A stretch of 64,000 bases of DNA from Silvibacterium acidisoli (lineage in GTDB: Bacteria; Acidobacteriota; Terriglobia; Terriglobales; Acidobacteriaceae), in assembly GCA_022870745.1 (NCBI GenBank), contig CP085323.1:1984001-2048000 (forward strand), given 5' to 3'. Under the pieces are notes generated by a model, which was not told the DNA's origin, ran no database searches, and worked only from the letters and a program-made list of their open reading frames with translations. Shown in pieces: positions 49,823 to 58,061 of the stretch. Both the position numbers and the translations under genes were made by a program. Within the stretch, counting starts at the first letter, position 1; each line of letters starts with the position of its first letter.

Positions 49823-50551
49823 ATGTTTGAAGACGCTCTCATGGAGTCCGGCGGCAGGATCAAGACAAAGAGCAAGTACTTCACCTTTGTGGGTGTGCTG
49901 CTCAATGGCTCGATCGTAGCTGCGCTGATCCTGATTCCATTGATCTATCCTGAGGCACTGCCAAAGGCAGCAATGACCACCCTATTGGTCGCGCCTCCGC
50001 CACCTCCACCTCCGCCGCCTCCACCGCCGCCGGCTCAGCCCGTGCACGTGGTCAAGGTGGTTCAGATGCAGAACGCCTTCACCGCTCCTACGACGATTCC
50101 GAAGCAGATCAAGATGGACAAGGCCGAGGATCAGCCTCCGCCGAGTGCGGGTGTAGCAGGTATGGACGGCATGGCTGGCGGTAGCGCCGGCGGTGTCATG
50201 GGCGGCATCCTTGGCGGCATCGGCAGTGGTCCTGCCCCGGTCGTGAAGGCTGCAGCTCCGAAGAAGATTGCCGTGTCGGCCGGTGTCATCGCCGGTAATA
50301 AGTTGAGCGGTTCCACACCGACATACCCGGCGATTGCAAAGGCTGCCCGTATTCAGGGAACGGTCGTTCTCCAGGCCACCATTTCCAAGACTGGCACCAT
50401 CGAAAACCTTCGCGTTCTGAGCGGACCGCCGATGCTTCAGGCATCCGCGCTGGAAGCCGTGAAATCCTGGCGTTACAAGCCCTACTTGCTCAATGGCGAG
50501 CCGGTTGAGGTTGAGACTCAGGTTAACGTCATCTTCACCCTCGGTGGCTGA
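49823..50551 (+). CDS. tonB: Energy transducer TonB
   Basis: Spans the periplasm and passes energy from ExbB/ExbD to outer-membrane receptors such as the three here. 242 residues: cytoplasmic start, one helix (YFTFVGVLLNGSIVAALILIPLIY), a run of 13 prolines (58-70), a Gly/Ala-rich spacer (MAGGSAGGVMGGILGGIGSG), and the C-terminal TonB fold (YPAIAKAARIQGTVVLQATISKTGTIENLRVLSGPPMLQASALEAVKSWRYKPYLLNGEPVEVETQVNVIF). Complete. A hairpin separates it from exbB. Confidence 0.95.
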   Translation: MFEDALMESGGRIKTKSKYFTFVGVLLNGSIVAALILIPLIYPEALPKAAMTTLLVAPPPPPPPPPPPPPAQPVHVVKVVQMQNAFTAPTTIPKQIKMDKAEDQPPPSAGVAGMDGMAGGSAGGVMGGILGGIGSGPAPVVKAAAPKKIAVSAGVIAGNKLSGSTPTYPAIAKAARIQGTVVLQATISKTGTIENLRVLSGPPMLQASALEAVKSWRYKPYLLNGEPVEVETQVNVIFTLGG

Positions 50552-50562
50552 TTATCCGTCTA

Positions 50563-50588
50563 AGACTGCACGGTCAGCCGTGCAGTCT
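50563..50588 (+). other. Intercistronic hairpin between tonB and exbB
   Basis: AGACTGCACGG and CCGTGCAGTCT form a perfect 11-bp stem with a 4-base loop, with no T run. It could protect or process the message rather than terminate it. Confidence 0.75.
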
Positions 50589-50647
50589 GCGGAGGCAGTC
50601 GTTGGCATTACGAATTTAAGTAGGAACTCCCTAGGAGGAAAGATTCA

Positions 50648-51394
50648 GTGATTCTCGCTCATTTCACACAACTTGTTGCAAACCCGGCGTCTTTGGGCTT
50701 CCTGTTTCAGGAACAGCAGTCGGTAGGTTTCAGCCCCATGGATCTTTGGGGAAACATGGGCTGGCTGGCCCGTGGCGTCGTGATCGTGCTCTTCATCATG
50801 TCGATCTGGTCGCTGGCTGTGATCATCGACCGCTACCTCTACTTCAGCGCAGCCCGCAAGCAGTCGCGTGAGTTCGCTCCCCGCGTTGCCGGCGCCCTCA
50901 AGGAAGGCAAGCTGGACGAAGCGATCAAGGTTGCTGACCGTAACAAGAAGTCGCACCTGGCGGAAGTCGTTACTGCTGGCCTGCAGGAGTTCCGCAACTT
51001 CGGTTCGGGCGGCGCGGTAACGGCCGAGCAGATCGAATCCTCCAAGCGCGCCCTCGAGCGTTCTGAAGCCATCGTGCATGCCAAGCTGAAGCGCGGCCTC
51101 GGCGGTCTGGCCACCATCGGTTCGACTGCTCCGTTCGTCGGACTGTTCGGAACGGTTGCCGGTATTCTTAAGGCCTTCCAGGAAATCGCAACCCAGAAGA
51201 CCCCTGGTATCGGCGCAGTCGCCGGCGGTATCTCGGAAGCCCTGGTAACCACGGCTTTCGGTCTGCTGGTCGCTATCCCGGCCGTTATGACCTTCAACTA
51301 CTTCACGAACAAGGTCGAAGCCTTCGACGTGGAAATGGACAACTCCTCGAGCGAGTTGATCGACTACTTCATCAAGCAGAGCAGCCGCCGCTAA
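50648..51394 (+). CDS. exbB: MotA/TolQ/ExbB proton channel family protein
   Basis: Inner-membrane part of the proton motor that drives TonB. 248 residues with three helices: LARGVVIVLFIMSIWSLAVIIDRYLYF near the start, GLATIGSTAPFVGLFGTVAGILKAFQEIA in the middle and ISEALVTTAFGLLVAIPAVMTFNYFTNKV near the end, the last two lining the channel with the family Thr residues. AGGAGG lies 7 bases before the start. The order tonB-exbB-exbD-exbD indicates one motor cluster. Confidence 0.94.
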   Translation: MILAHFTQLVANPASLGFLFQEQQSVGFSPMDLWGNMGWLARGVVIVLFIMSIWSLAVIIDRYLYFSAARKQSREFAPRVAGALKEGKLDEAIKVADRNKKSHLAEVVTAGLQEFRNFGSGGAVTAEQIESSKRALERSEAIVHAKLKRGLGGLATIGSTAPFVGLFGTVAGILKAFQEIATQKTPGIGAVAGGISEALVTTAFGLLVAIPAVMTFNYFTNKVEAFDVEMDNSSSELIDYFIKQSSRR

Positions 51395-51433
51395 GAGTCG
51401 ACCGCTCTCTCCGCGAGAATCACGCCAGGAAAT

Positions 51434-51455
51434 GGGGCAGGTGCGAACCTGCCCC
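51434..51455 (+). other. Intercistronic hairpin with GNRA loop between exbB and exbD
   Basis: GGGGCAGGT-GCGA-ACCTGCCCC: a perfect 9-bp stem closed by a GCGA (GNRA) tetraloop, with no T run after it. Likely an RNA stability or processing element. Confidence 0.75.
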
Positions 51456-51516
51456 GGGATGGCGCACTCCGCGCAGAACTTGATCAGAAGGAAGCCGAAT
51501 CGGCGGGGTTAAAGAA

Positions 51517-51960
51517 ATGGCAATCGTTAAAAGAGACGAAGGCAAGAAAGTAAATTCCAATATCAACGTCACTCCCATGGTGGACGTGATGCTGGTGCTG
51601 CTGATTATCTTCATGGTCATCACGCCGATGCTGGAAAACAAGGTCAACGTGACGCTCGCGACGACAGAAAACGCGGTCGCCATGGATGACGCCAGCAAGG
51701 AAGATGCCGTGACCGTGGCCATCACGCGCGACAGCAAGGTTTATCTTGGCCAGGACCAGACGAACATCTCGGATCTCGGCGCCAAGACCTCGGACCTGCT
51801 GACAAACAAGACCACCAAGATGGTGTATTTCCGTTCGGATGCCCGCGCACACTACGGCACCGTGATGGATGCCATCGACGCTGTCCGTACCGCTGGCGTA
51901 GACGAGATCGGCCTGCTCACCGAGAACAAGACGAACACCCCGCCTCCTACGGGTGAATAA
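51517..51960 (+). CDS. exbD: Biopolymer transport protein ExbD/TolR (first copy)
   Basis: A 147-residue stator protein with one N-terminal helix carrying the proton-path Asp: INVTPMVDVMLVLLIIFMVITPML. The periplasmic domain follows (VTVAITRDSKVYLGQDQTNISDLGAKTSDLL ... VYFRSDARAHYGTVMDAIDAVRTAGVDEIGLLTE). A second, distinct ExbD gene follows after 49 bases. Confidence 0.94.
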   Translation: MAIVKRDEGKKVNSNINVTPMVDVMLVLLIIFMVITPMLENKVNVTLATTENAVAMDDASKEDAVTVAITRDSKVYLGQDQTNISDLGAKTSDLLTNKTTKMVYFRSDARAHYGTVMDAIDAVRTAGVDEIGLLTENKTNTPPPTGE

Positions 51961-52009
51961 TTAGGTACTGACTCAGGGACTTCAATCCTGGGAAGTGAGG
52001 ATTTGACTT

Positions 52010-52444
52010 ATGGCAATGGGAAGCGGCAGTTCGGGTGGAATCAACTCGGACATCAATGTTACTCCGCTGATCGACGTGCTGCTGGTGCTGCTGATCATTT
52101 TCATGGTGATCGTGCCGGTTACCCCCAAGGGTCTTGAGGCCCTGGTGCCGCAGCCGCCCAAGAACCCGCAGCAGGAACAGCCGAATGATCGCACCATCGT
52201 GGTCACGATCGCTGGCGGTGCCGTACCGACCTACAAGATCAACCAGGATGACGTTCAGTTCAACCAGCTGCGCACCCGGCTCGATGGCATCTTTGCAACC
52301 CGCGGCGCCAACGAGAAGGTGATGTTCGTGAAGGGTGATCCAAACCTGAACTTCTCTACAATTGCCGAGGTTGTCGACATTGCTCATGCAGTGGGTGTCG
52401 ATCACGTTGGCTTGATCACGCCGAAGATCGAAGCGGGCCAGTAG
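52010..52444 (+). CDS. exbD: Biopolymer transport protein ExbD/TolR (second copy)
   Basis: A 144-residue paralogue with the same helix and Asp (INVTPLIDVLLVLLIIFMVIVPVTP), then a Pro/Gln-rich linker (QPPKNPQQEQPNDR) and the periplasmic domain (IVVTIAGGAVPTYKINQDDVQFNQL, VMFVKGDPNLNFSTIAEVVDIAHAVGVDHVGLITPKI). Two unlike ExbDs beside one ExbB suggest a hetero-oligomeric stator, as in some other TonB systems with paired ExbDs. Confidence 0.94.
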   Translation: MAMGSGSSGGINSDINVTPLIDVLLVLLIIFMVIVPVTPKGLEALVPQPPKNPQQEQPNDRTIVVTIAGGAVPTYKINQDDVQFNQLRTRLDGIFATRGANEKVMFVKGDPNLNFSTIAEVVDIAHAVGVDHVGLITPKIEAGQ

Positions 52445-52503
52445 GTCCGCTTTGCTGTCTCGTTTCGTCTCAGCCTTTCCTGCAGGATTCACTTATGTGA
52501 CGA

Positions 52504-52522
52504 GCCGCCTGAACGAGGCGGC
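52504..52522 (+). other. Hairpin after the second exbD
   Basis: GCCGCCT-GAACG-AGGCGGC, a perfect 7-bp stem with no T run, just upstream of a predicted promoter for the TPR lipoprotein gene. Confidence 0.65.
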
Positions 52523-52524
52523 AC

Positions 52525-52552
52525 TTGCAGAATCGCTCTGACGAATTACAAT
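52525..52552 (+). promoter_or_regulatory. Predicted sigma-70 promoter for the TPR lipoprotein gene
   Basis: TTGCAG (52525-52530), a 16-base spacer and TACAAT (52547-52552). The start would be near 52559, giving an ~85-base leader that includes a hairpin ATGATCAGG / CCTGATCAT (52599-52621) just before the ribosome site. Confidence 0.5.
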
Positions 52553-52642
52553 CACTGCGCGGGGCAAATTTCCCCACCCGCGACCTTGAAGCATCCCAAT
52601 GATCAGGGCCTGCCTGATCATCGAAGGAGACGAGATAAAGTA

Positions 52643-53461
52643 ATGAATCGATTTGTACGTTTTCCGGTGATGGCTACCGCAACCATCTCGTTGCTCGTCC
52701 TGATGACCGGATGCCAGAAGCTCAGGGCCCGCGACCAGCTGAACAAGGGCGTGCAGGCGTATAAGAGCGCCAAGTATGAAGAAGCCATCAATCACTTTCA
52801 GCAGGCAGTGAACGACGATCCAACTCTGCCGATGGCGAAATCTTATCTGGCAACGGCCTACGCGAACATGGTTGTTCCCGATCTGCAGACTCCTGACAAC
52901 CTCAAGAACGCCAAGCTTGCGATGGACGGCTTCCAGCAGGTTCTCAACGAGGATCCCAAGGACGTCAACAGCATGAAGAACATCGCCAGCCTGTACTTCA
53001 ACATCGGTAAGTACGATGACGCGAAGACATGGCAGAAGAAGGTTCTCGATGCCGACCCGCAGGATGCCGAGGCTGCCTACACGATCGGAAGCATCGACTG
53101 GCGTCTGGCGTACCGCCAGGCCGTCCAAGCCCTGAAGGATGTGGGCATGCAGGACGACGGCCAAGGCAACGTGAAGATGCCCAAGAAGGCCTGCCAGGAT
53201 CTGATCACCAAGAATGGTCCGCTTGTCGACGAAGGGCTTCAGTACCTTCACAAGGCAGTGGAGATTCGTCCGAACTACGACGATGCCATGGCTTACCTGC
53301 AGCTCACCTATCGCCGCAAAGCTGACCTTGAGTGCGGAAACGATGATGCGCGCAAGGCAGATATGGCCCAGGTGGACGAGTGGCGTGAAAAGGCCATGAA
53401 CACCCGCAAGGCAAACGAAGAAAAGAAGAACAGCCAGGTCAACGGCGTGGTGATGAAGTAA
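52643..53461 (+). CDS. Tetratricopeptide-repeat lipoprotein
   Basis: A 272-residue envelope lipoprotein. The ATG at 52643 starts a type II signal peptide with lipobox LMTGC (Cys24). TPR-like helices follow: ARDQLNKGVQAYKSAKYEEAINHFQQAVNDDPTLPMAKSYLATAYAN, AMDGFQQVLNEDPKDVNSMKNIASLYFNIGKYDDAKTWQKKVLDADPQDAEAAYTIGSID and GLQYLHKAVEIRPNYDDAMAYLQLTYRRKADLE. It lies at the end of the tonB-exbBD cluster and may serve as a scaffold for it or for envelope assembly; this is inference from position. Confidence 0.88.
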   Translation: MNRFVRFPVMATATISLLVLMTGCQKLRARDQLNKGVQAYKSAKYEEAINHFQQAVNDDPTLPMAKSYLATAYANMVVPDLQTPDNLKNAKLAMDGFQQVLNEDPKDVNSMKNIASLYFNIGKYDDAKTWQKKVLDADPQDAEAAYTIGSIDWRLAYRQAVQALKDVGMQDDGQGNVKMPKKACQDLITKNGPLVDEGLQYLHKAVEIRPNYDDAMAYLQLTYRRKADLECGNDDARKADMAQVDEWREKAMNTRKANEEKKNSQVNGVVMK

Positions 53462-53483
53462 GCGTCACCGATCTGAAGAATGG

Positions 53484-53511
53484 AAAAGCCCCGGCTAATG
53501 CCGGGGCTTTT
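53484..53511. terminator. Bidirectional intrinsic terminator
   Basis: AAAAGCCCCGGC-TAAT-GCCGGGGCTTTT, a 12-bp stem with T runs on both strands, between the TPR lipoprotein (plus) and the oxidoreductase gene (minus). Confidence 0.9.
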
Positions 53512-53546
53512 CTATTTGTCTTCCCGATTGTGACGAATGCGAAAAC

Positions 53547-54539
53547 TCAGGCGATTTCCTGTTTCCGTCCGTCCTGCCAGCTGGCATAGGCAGCATCGAG
53601 CACACGTTGATTGTGCAGCCCGTCTTCTCCCGTCGCAAGGTAGGGCGCTCCGCCTTCGACCCATGCGGAGAAACCGTCCAGCATGCGCCCGTAGGCATCT
53701 TCGTTCGAGACTGTAACGCTCTCGATCACATCCTTACCGCGGCGCAATACAACCTCCACAGGATGGTCAACGGTCATGCCGTTCTCGCATACGATCACGC
53801 CCCGTTGTCCGACCACTTCCACGAGGCTGCGGTAGCTTCCCCGCGTCGTGACGGTGACGGCGCCCATCGAACCTGAGGCGAAGGCAACGCTGATGGCTGC
53901 GTACGACTCCACCTCGCCGGATAGTTCGTCGCCATGTGCGAGCGTACTTACAGCGGTGATATCGGTGCCCAGGGCGAAGCGAAGCGCATCGAGACAATGA
54001 ATACCCACGTCACCGATCGGTCCACCGCGCGCCATGCCCGGATCGTAGATCCACCCGCGTGGGCTGGTCTCCGCGTTGTAGACAAACTGGGAGTGGCTGA
54101 GCAGCGGGTTGCCGATTTTGCCTTCAGCGATCCACTCGCGTGCAAGCTGGAGGCTGCGGTTGTAACGCATGTTCTGGGCGACGCCAAACTTCACGCCGGC
54201 GGCCTTGGTGGCGGCGAGCATCTGCTCGACCTCGGCTACGTTCATGGCGAGAGGCTTCTCGCAGAGCACGGCCTTACCGTGCTTCGCAGCAAGCAGGACG
54301 TGCGGAAGGTGCAGCGCATCGGGCGAGACGACAAATATGGCGTCGATCTCGGGCGAGGAGCAGAGCGCCTCCGGTGTTTCAAAGATGTGGGGGATGGAGT
54401 AGGCTTTCGCGTTCTCCTGGGCCTTCTGCTGGTCGCGCCTCCACAGCCCGGCCAGCTTCGAGTTTTCCGCTTCGTGAAAGCCCTTGCTGAGGCGTTTGGC
54501 CGCGTGATTCCCAAAGCCAAGAATGCCGTACCGCGTCAT
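53547..54539 (-). CDS. Gfo/Idh/MocA-family oxidoreductase
   Basis: A 330-residue NAD(P)-dependent dehydrogenase acting on a sugar-like or inositol-like substrate. Rossmann start TRYGILGFGNHAAKRLSKGF (the usual GxGxxG is changed to GFGNHA), then IDAIFVVSPDALHLPHVLLAAKHGKAVLCEKPLAMN with the EKP catalytic-site lysine, NMRYNRSLQLAREWI, GGPIGDVGIHCLDALRF with the catalytic His, and a C-terminal beta-sheet domain. Substrate unknown. A SurA-like gene lies 27 bases upstream on the same strand. Confidence 0.91.
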   Translation of the reverse strand: MTRYGILGFGNHAAKRLSKGFHEAENSKLAGLWRRDQQKAQENAKAYSIPHIFETPEALCSSPEIDAIFVVSPDALHLPHVLLAAKHGKAVLCEKPLAMNVAEVEQMLAATKAAGVKFGVAQNMRYNRSLQLAREWIAEGKIGNPLLSHSQFVYNAETSPRGWIYDPGMARGGPIGDVGIHCLDALRFALGTDITAVSTLAHGDELSGEVESYAAISVAFASGSMGAVTVTTRGSYRSLVEVVGQRGVIVCENGMTVDHPVEVVLRRGKDVIESVTVSNEDAYGRMLDGFSAWVEGGAPYLATGEDGLHNQRVLDAAYASWQDGRKQEIA

Positions 54540-54566
54540 GCTGCCTCCCGGTTGGTGCGTGGAAGT

Positions 54567-55676
54567 TTACTGTCCGCTCTTCTTGAAGACCTCTTCAGCG
54601 AAGAAGTTCTCGACGCGTGACTGGTCGCGAAGCATTTCGATGTAGGCGTTCTTCAAAAGCTGTGAGCGGGCATCGCGCAGCTGCTGGCGGATCGCCTGCT
54701 GTACGCGCGGATCGTTCAGTTCGCGCTGGCCTGCCGCCTGCTTGTCGATCAGCTTGTAGATCACGTAGCCGATCGCCCTCCTGCCAGCCGGCGTGTTCTG
54801 GAACTGAGGCATCACGTCCGTTACCTGGCCGGGCTTCAGCTTGCTGATGGCGTTATAGGCATCGGGATCGCCGTGGAGCTGCGATTCGCTGATGAAGCCC
54901 ATGTCGCCGCCGCTCTGCGCATTATCGGGGCGCTCGGAGAGGTTTGCGGCCAGCATGCCGAAGTCTTCGCCACTCTCGATGCGGTTGTGAATGGTCTCGA
55001 TCTTCTTCTTGGCCTCGGCGTCGTTTGTGGCCTTGCTGTTCTGCAGGTTGCCCACCTGCTGCGCAGGCATGGGAACCGACGTGACCACGATCTGCGCCAG
55101 ATGGTACTGCGGTTCGATCAGGTTGAATTCCGACTTGTGCTCGTTGTAGTAAGCCGTGATGTTGGTGTCGGTAACGTTGATCTTGGAATTGATCTCTTTG
55201 TTGAAGAGCTTCTCTTCCGTCTTGCTGCGGCGAACCTCGCGCTTCAGATCGTCCAGCGTGAGATGGCGATCCTTCAGCCGCTTGTCGAACTCTTCCTGGG
55301 TGAAGGGCGCCTTGAACTCATTGATCTTGCTCTGCACTTCCTCGTCGGTCGCAGTCAGATTCAGCTTGGCGGCACGCTGCATCAGGATCTCTTCGTCGAT
55401 GAGATTGCGCACCACGGTGAGCCGGATCATGTCGGCCTGCTCCTGCGATGGGTGCTGGTTGGACTGGCCGAGAGCGTCCTCGTAGCCTGCCTCCACCTCG
55501 GAACGCAGGATGGGCTTGCCATTGACCGTTGCAACTGTATCCGGGCTATGCCCACGCTGGCAGCCCGCTATACCGGCGACGCATGCCGCCGACAGGATGA
55601 GCGAAGCTGCGGTCTTTACGGGAAAGAATCCTGACTTACGATTTGAGCGAGGGGAAAAAATGCCGGCTGCGTTCAT
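54567..55676 (-). CDS. SurA/PpiC-type peptidyl-prolyl isomerase lipoprotein
   Basis: Periplasmic folding factor for outer-membrane proteins. From the ATG at 55676 it has 369 residues: signal peptide with lipobox GIAGC (Cys39), a SurA-like N-terminal helical domain (TVATVNGKPILRSEVEAGYEDAL, RNLIDEEILMQRAAKLNLTATDEEVQSKINEFK) and a parvulin domain (YHLAQIVVTSVPMP, IHNRIESGEDFGMLAANLSERPDNAQSGGDMGFISESQL). A longer version starting at the ATG at 55772 has GAGGG upstream but a poor signal sequence. Next upstream is a DsbA-like lipoprotein. Confidence 0.9.
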   Translation of the reverse strand: MNAAGIFSPRSNRKSGFFPVKTAASLILSAACVAGIAGCQRGHSPDTVATVNGKPILRSEVEAGYEDALGQSNQHPSQEQADMIRLTVVRNLIDEEILMQRAAKLNLTATDEEVQSKINEFKAPFTQEEFDKRLKDRHLTLDDLKREVRRSKTEEKLFNKEINSKINVTDTNITAYYNEHKSEFNLIEPQYHLAQIVVTSVPMPAQQVGNLQNSKATNDAEAKKKIETIHNRIESGEDFGMLAANLSERPDNAQSGGDMGFISESQLHGDPDAYNAISKLKPGQVTDVMPQFQNTPAGRRAIGYVIYKLIDKQAAGQRELNDPRVQQAIRQQLRDARSQLLKNAYIEMLRDQSRVENFFAEEVFKKSGQ

Positions 55677-55807
55677 TGAGAATTGCAACAGTAATCTCCT
55701 GGAGGGACGTGCGCCACTACAGCGGACGCCCGGTTGGCCCGTCCTAGACGGAAAGGCCACCTTCTTAAGCATAATTCCCTCGGCGCTTCCTGCAAAATGC
55801 CTCGGTT

Positions 55808-56782
55808 CTAATGATTGCCTGGTGTGGGCTGCGCTGCCGGCTTCTGCGCCGGAGCTGCCGGTTTGTTGTATTCGTTTGGCGGCGGAGTGATTCCTTCAGC
55901 CTCGAGAGCGCGATCGATCACCGACCACAGATCGGCTGGCGGCAGCGCGCCGGCGAGCTGTTCACCGTTAATGTAAAGCGTGGGTGTCTGCTCGATGCCC
56001 AGGCCCTCCGCGATCTTCATCTCTGCGCGCACAGATGTTTCATCCTGCTTTGTGACGCAGGCATCGAGCTTCGCTGCATCGAGCTGGCTGGTCACGCCCT
56101 GCTGGCGCGCCAGCTTGTCGAGCGTGTCGGAGGATTTCTTCAGGTCGCGGTCCGGCCCGGTGATGTCTTCGCCGTGCGTGTGCAGGTAGTCGACGTAGCT
56201 CCAGTAGGCGGTGTCACTCTGTGCGGCAAGGCAGTTTGCATTCACAGCCGCGTGCATGGCCCAGGGATGAATCTCTACGAGCGGAAGGTCGCGGTAAACA
56301 ATTTTAATCAGACCTTTATAGTGCTCCAGCGTTTCCGGAAAGAGCTCGGCATGCATCTTCGCGCAGTAAGGGCACTCGAGGTCGTCAAAGTTGACGATCG
56401 TGACCTTCGCACTGGCATTGCCGCGCACCGGCCGGCCTTCTGCTGGAATGAGGCTGGCTGGATCTTTCGAGATATCCCATTGCGTCAGCCGCGCGAGCTG
56501 GTTGCCGTCTTTCGACAGGAGAAATGGCAACGACTGCGAGTGCTCCGGGTGACCGGGCAGCATGAAGGTGATGAAGACCGTGTCGAAGCCATTCACATTG
56601 CTCGGAGTACGCGGCCCGACCGAGATGAGGTATTCGGAAGGGACGCCCAGCTTGGAGCGAACGAGGACGTCGATCTTACGGCTGGTGCTCTTGTCGACGG
56701 CAAGCGACGGCGTCGTCTGAGCTTTGCAACCTGCGGTAGCGATGGCCAGCAGGAAGACCAAAGAGAATCGGATACGCGACAA
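55808..56782 (-). CDS. DsbA-like thiol:disulfide oxidoreductase lipoprotein
   Basis: A periplasmic thioredoxin-fold protein of 324 residues. I choose the TTG at 56782: AGGTGG lies about five bases upstream and it gives a compact lipoprotein signal (MSRIRFSLVFLLAIATAGC, Cys19). No ATG fits. The active site CPYC is at 137-140 in NFDDLECPYCAKMHAELFPE, followed by the helical insert (YKGLIKIVYRDLPLVEIHPWAMHAAVNANCLAAQ) and the cis-Pro loop IEQTPTLYINGEQLAG. An extra N-terminal domain of ~100 residues precedes the thioredoxin fold, and a Pro/Ala-rich tail ends the protein. Confidence 0.88.
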   Translation of the reverse strand: MSRIRFSLVFLLAIATAGCKAQTTPSLAVDKSTSRKIDVLVRSKLGVPSEYLISVGPRTPSNVNGFDTVFITFMLPGHPEHSQSLPFLLSKDGNQLARLTQWDISKDPASLIPAEGRPVRGNASAKVTIVNFDDLECPYCAKMHAELFPETLEHYKGLIKIVYRDLPLVEIHPWAMHAAVNANCLAAQSDTAYWSYVDYLHTHGEDITGPDRDLKKSSDTLDKLARQQGVTSQLDAAKLDACVTKQDETSVRAEMKIAEGLGIEQTPTLYINGEQLAGALPPADLWSVIDRALEAEGITPPPNEYNKPAAPAQKPAAQPTPGNH

Positions 56783-56827
56783 ACAAACCACCTTTCGGAT
56801 GGTTCCGATTATCTCATTTTGAAACCG

Positions 56828-56868
56828 CGACACGCCGCGAGCGGGTGAAGATGGCTCGCGGCGTGTCG
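56828..56868 (-). terminator. Strong hairpin after the alcohol dehydrogenase gene
   Basis: CGACACGCCGCGAGC and GCTCGCGGCGTGTCG form a perfect 15-bp stem with an 11-base loop, six bases past the stop at 56875 on the minus strand. The following T run is weak (GGTTTC). Confidence 0.7.
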
Positions 56869-56874
56869 ATATTG

Positions 56875-57915
56875 TTAGAGCGATTTGGTGTCGAGCACGA
56901 AGCGATACTTTACATCTGCCTTCACGACGCGTACCCATGCTTCGGAGAGCTTATCGAAGGTGGTCATTTCAATGTCGGACACGATGTTGTGCTTGCCGCA
57001 GAAGTCCAGCATCTCCTGCGTTTCCTTGATGCCGCCGATGGCTGAGCCGGTTACGTGCTTGCGTCCCATGGCGACGGCAAATGCGGCAACCTGGATCGGA
57101 GTCTCCGGAATGCCAACCGAGCAGTACACGGCGTCGCGCTTCAGCAGGCCGAGGTAGGGCGTGATGTCGTGCGGAGCCGAAACGCAATCGAGGACGAAGT
57201 CGAAGGTGCGTCCCAGGTTTGCGTCCCATCCGGCTTCCTTCGTCAGGATGACCTCATCGGCTCCAAGCTTCTTTGCGTCTTCGATCTTCGAGGCCGAGGT
57301 GGTGAACTGAACGGTGTGTGCGCCGAAGGCATGCGAGAACTTGAGCGCCATGTGGCCGAGGCCGCCAAGTCCGACGATGCCGATCCTCTTGCCCTCGCCA
57401 GCACCGAAGTGACGCAGAGGCGAGTAAGTGGTGATGCCGGCGCAGAGCAGCGGGGCGGTCGCCGCCAGATTCAGATTGTCAGGAATATGCAGCGCGAAGG
57501 ATTCATCGAGAACAATCTTGTCGGAGTAGCCGCCGAAGGTGAGTCCGGCGTCGGTCTTCGAGTTGTAGGTCCAGACGGTCGCGCCCTTGTCGCAATACTG
57601 TTCTTCTCCCGCCTTGCAGGAGGGGCAAACGCGGCACGAATCCACCATGCAGCCGACGCCGGCCTTGTCGCCAACCTTGAACTTCGTGACGGCCGAGCCC
57701 ACGCGCGCGACGGTGCCCACGATCTCGTGGCCCGGAACCATTGGGTAGAGCGCATTGCCCCACTCATTGCGTGCCTGGTGGATATCGGAGTGACAGATGC
57801 CGCAGAAATGAATATCGATCAGGATGTCGTTCGGACCCGGCTCGCGGTGTTCGAAGGACCAGAGAGCGGGATCGGTGGTGGCATTCTGGGCGGCATAGCC
57901 TTTAGTGGCGATCAT
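56875..57915 (-). CDS. Zinc-dependent NAD(P) alcohol dehydrogenase (cinnamyl/YahK type)
   Basis: A 346-residue medium-chain dehydrogenase; the ATG at 57915 has GGAG about 11 bases upstream. Catalytic zinc ligands are in HFCGICHSDIHQ (Cys38) and VPGHEIVGTVARVG; the structural zinc cluster is GCMVDSCRVCPSCKAGEEQYC; the coenzyme loop is IGIVGLGGLGHMALKFSHAFGAHTV. The pattern is that of the broad-range aldehyde reductases related to YahK and cinnamyl alcohol dehydrogenase, usually NADPH-preferring. It stands alone between lptD and the DsbA-like gene. Confidence 0.94.
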   Translation of the reverse strand: MIATKGYAAQNATTDPALWSFEHREPGPNDILIDIHFCGICHSDIHQARNEWGNALYPMVPGHEIVGTVARVGSAVTKFKVGDKAGVGCMVDSCRVCPSCKAGEEQYCDKGATVWTYNSKTDAGLTFGGYSDKIVLDESFALHIPDNLNLAATAPLLCAGITTYSPLRHFGAGEGKRIGIVGLGGLGHMALKFSHAFGAHTVQFTTSASKIEDAKKLGADEVILTKEAGWDANLGRTFDFVLDCVSAPHDITPYLGLLKRDAVYCSVGIPETPIQVAAFAVAMGRKHVTGSAIGGIKETQEMLDFCGKHNIVSDIEMTTFDKLSEAWVRVVKADVKYRFVLDTKSL

Positions 57916-58061
57916 AAGCTTGAGTTCTCCAGGGGTGAAGGAATACGTCGATGATAGCGAGCGGACAAAAAGCGGCAAGAATTGGATTGGTCCGACCGCT
58001 TTCGGGATTCAGCACTTCCATTTTGAATGGAATGCCCGAAGCCAGCTTCTAAAAAATCCTG

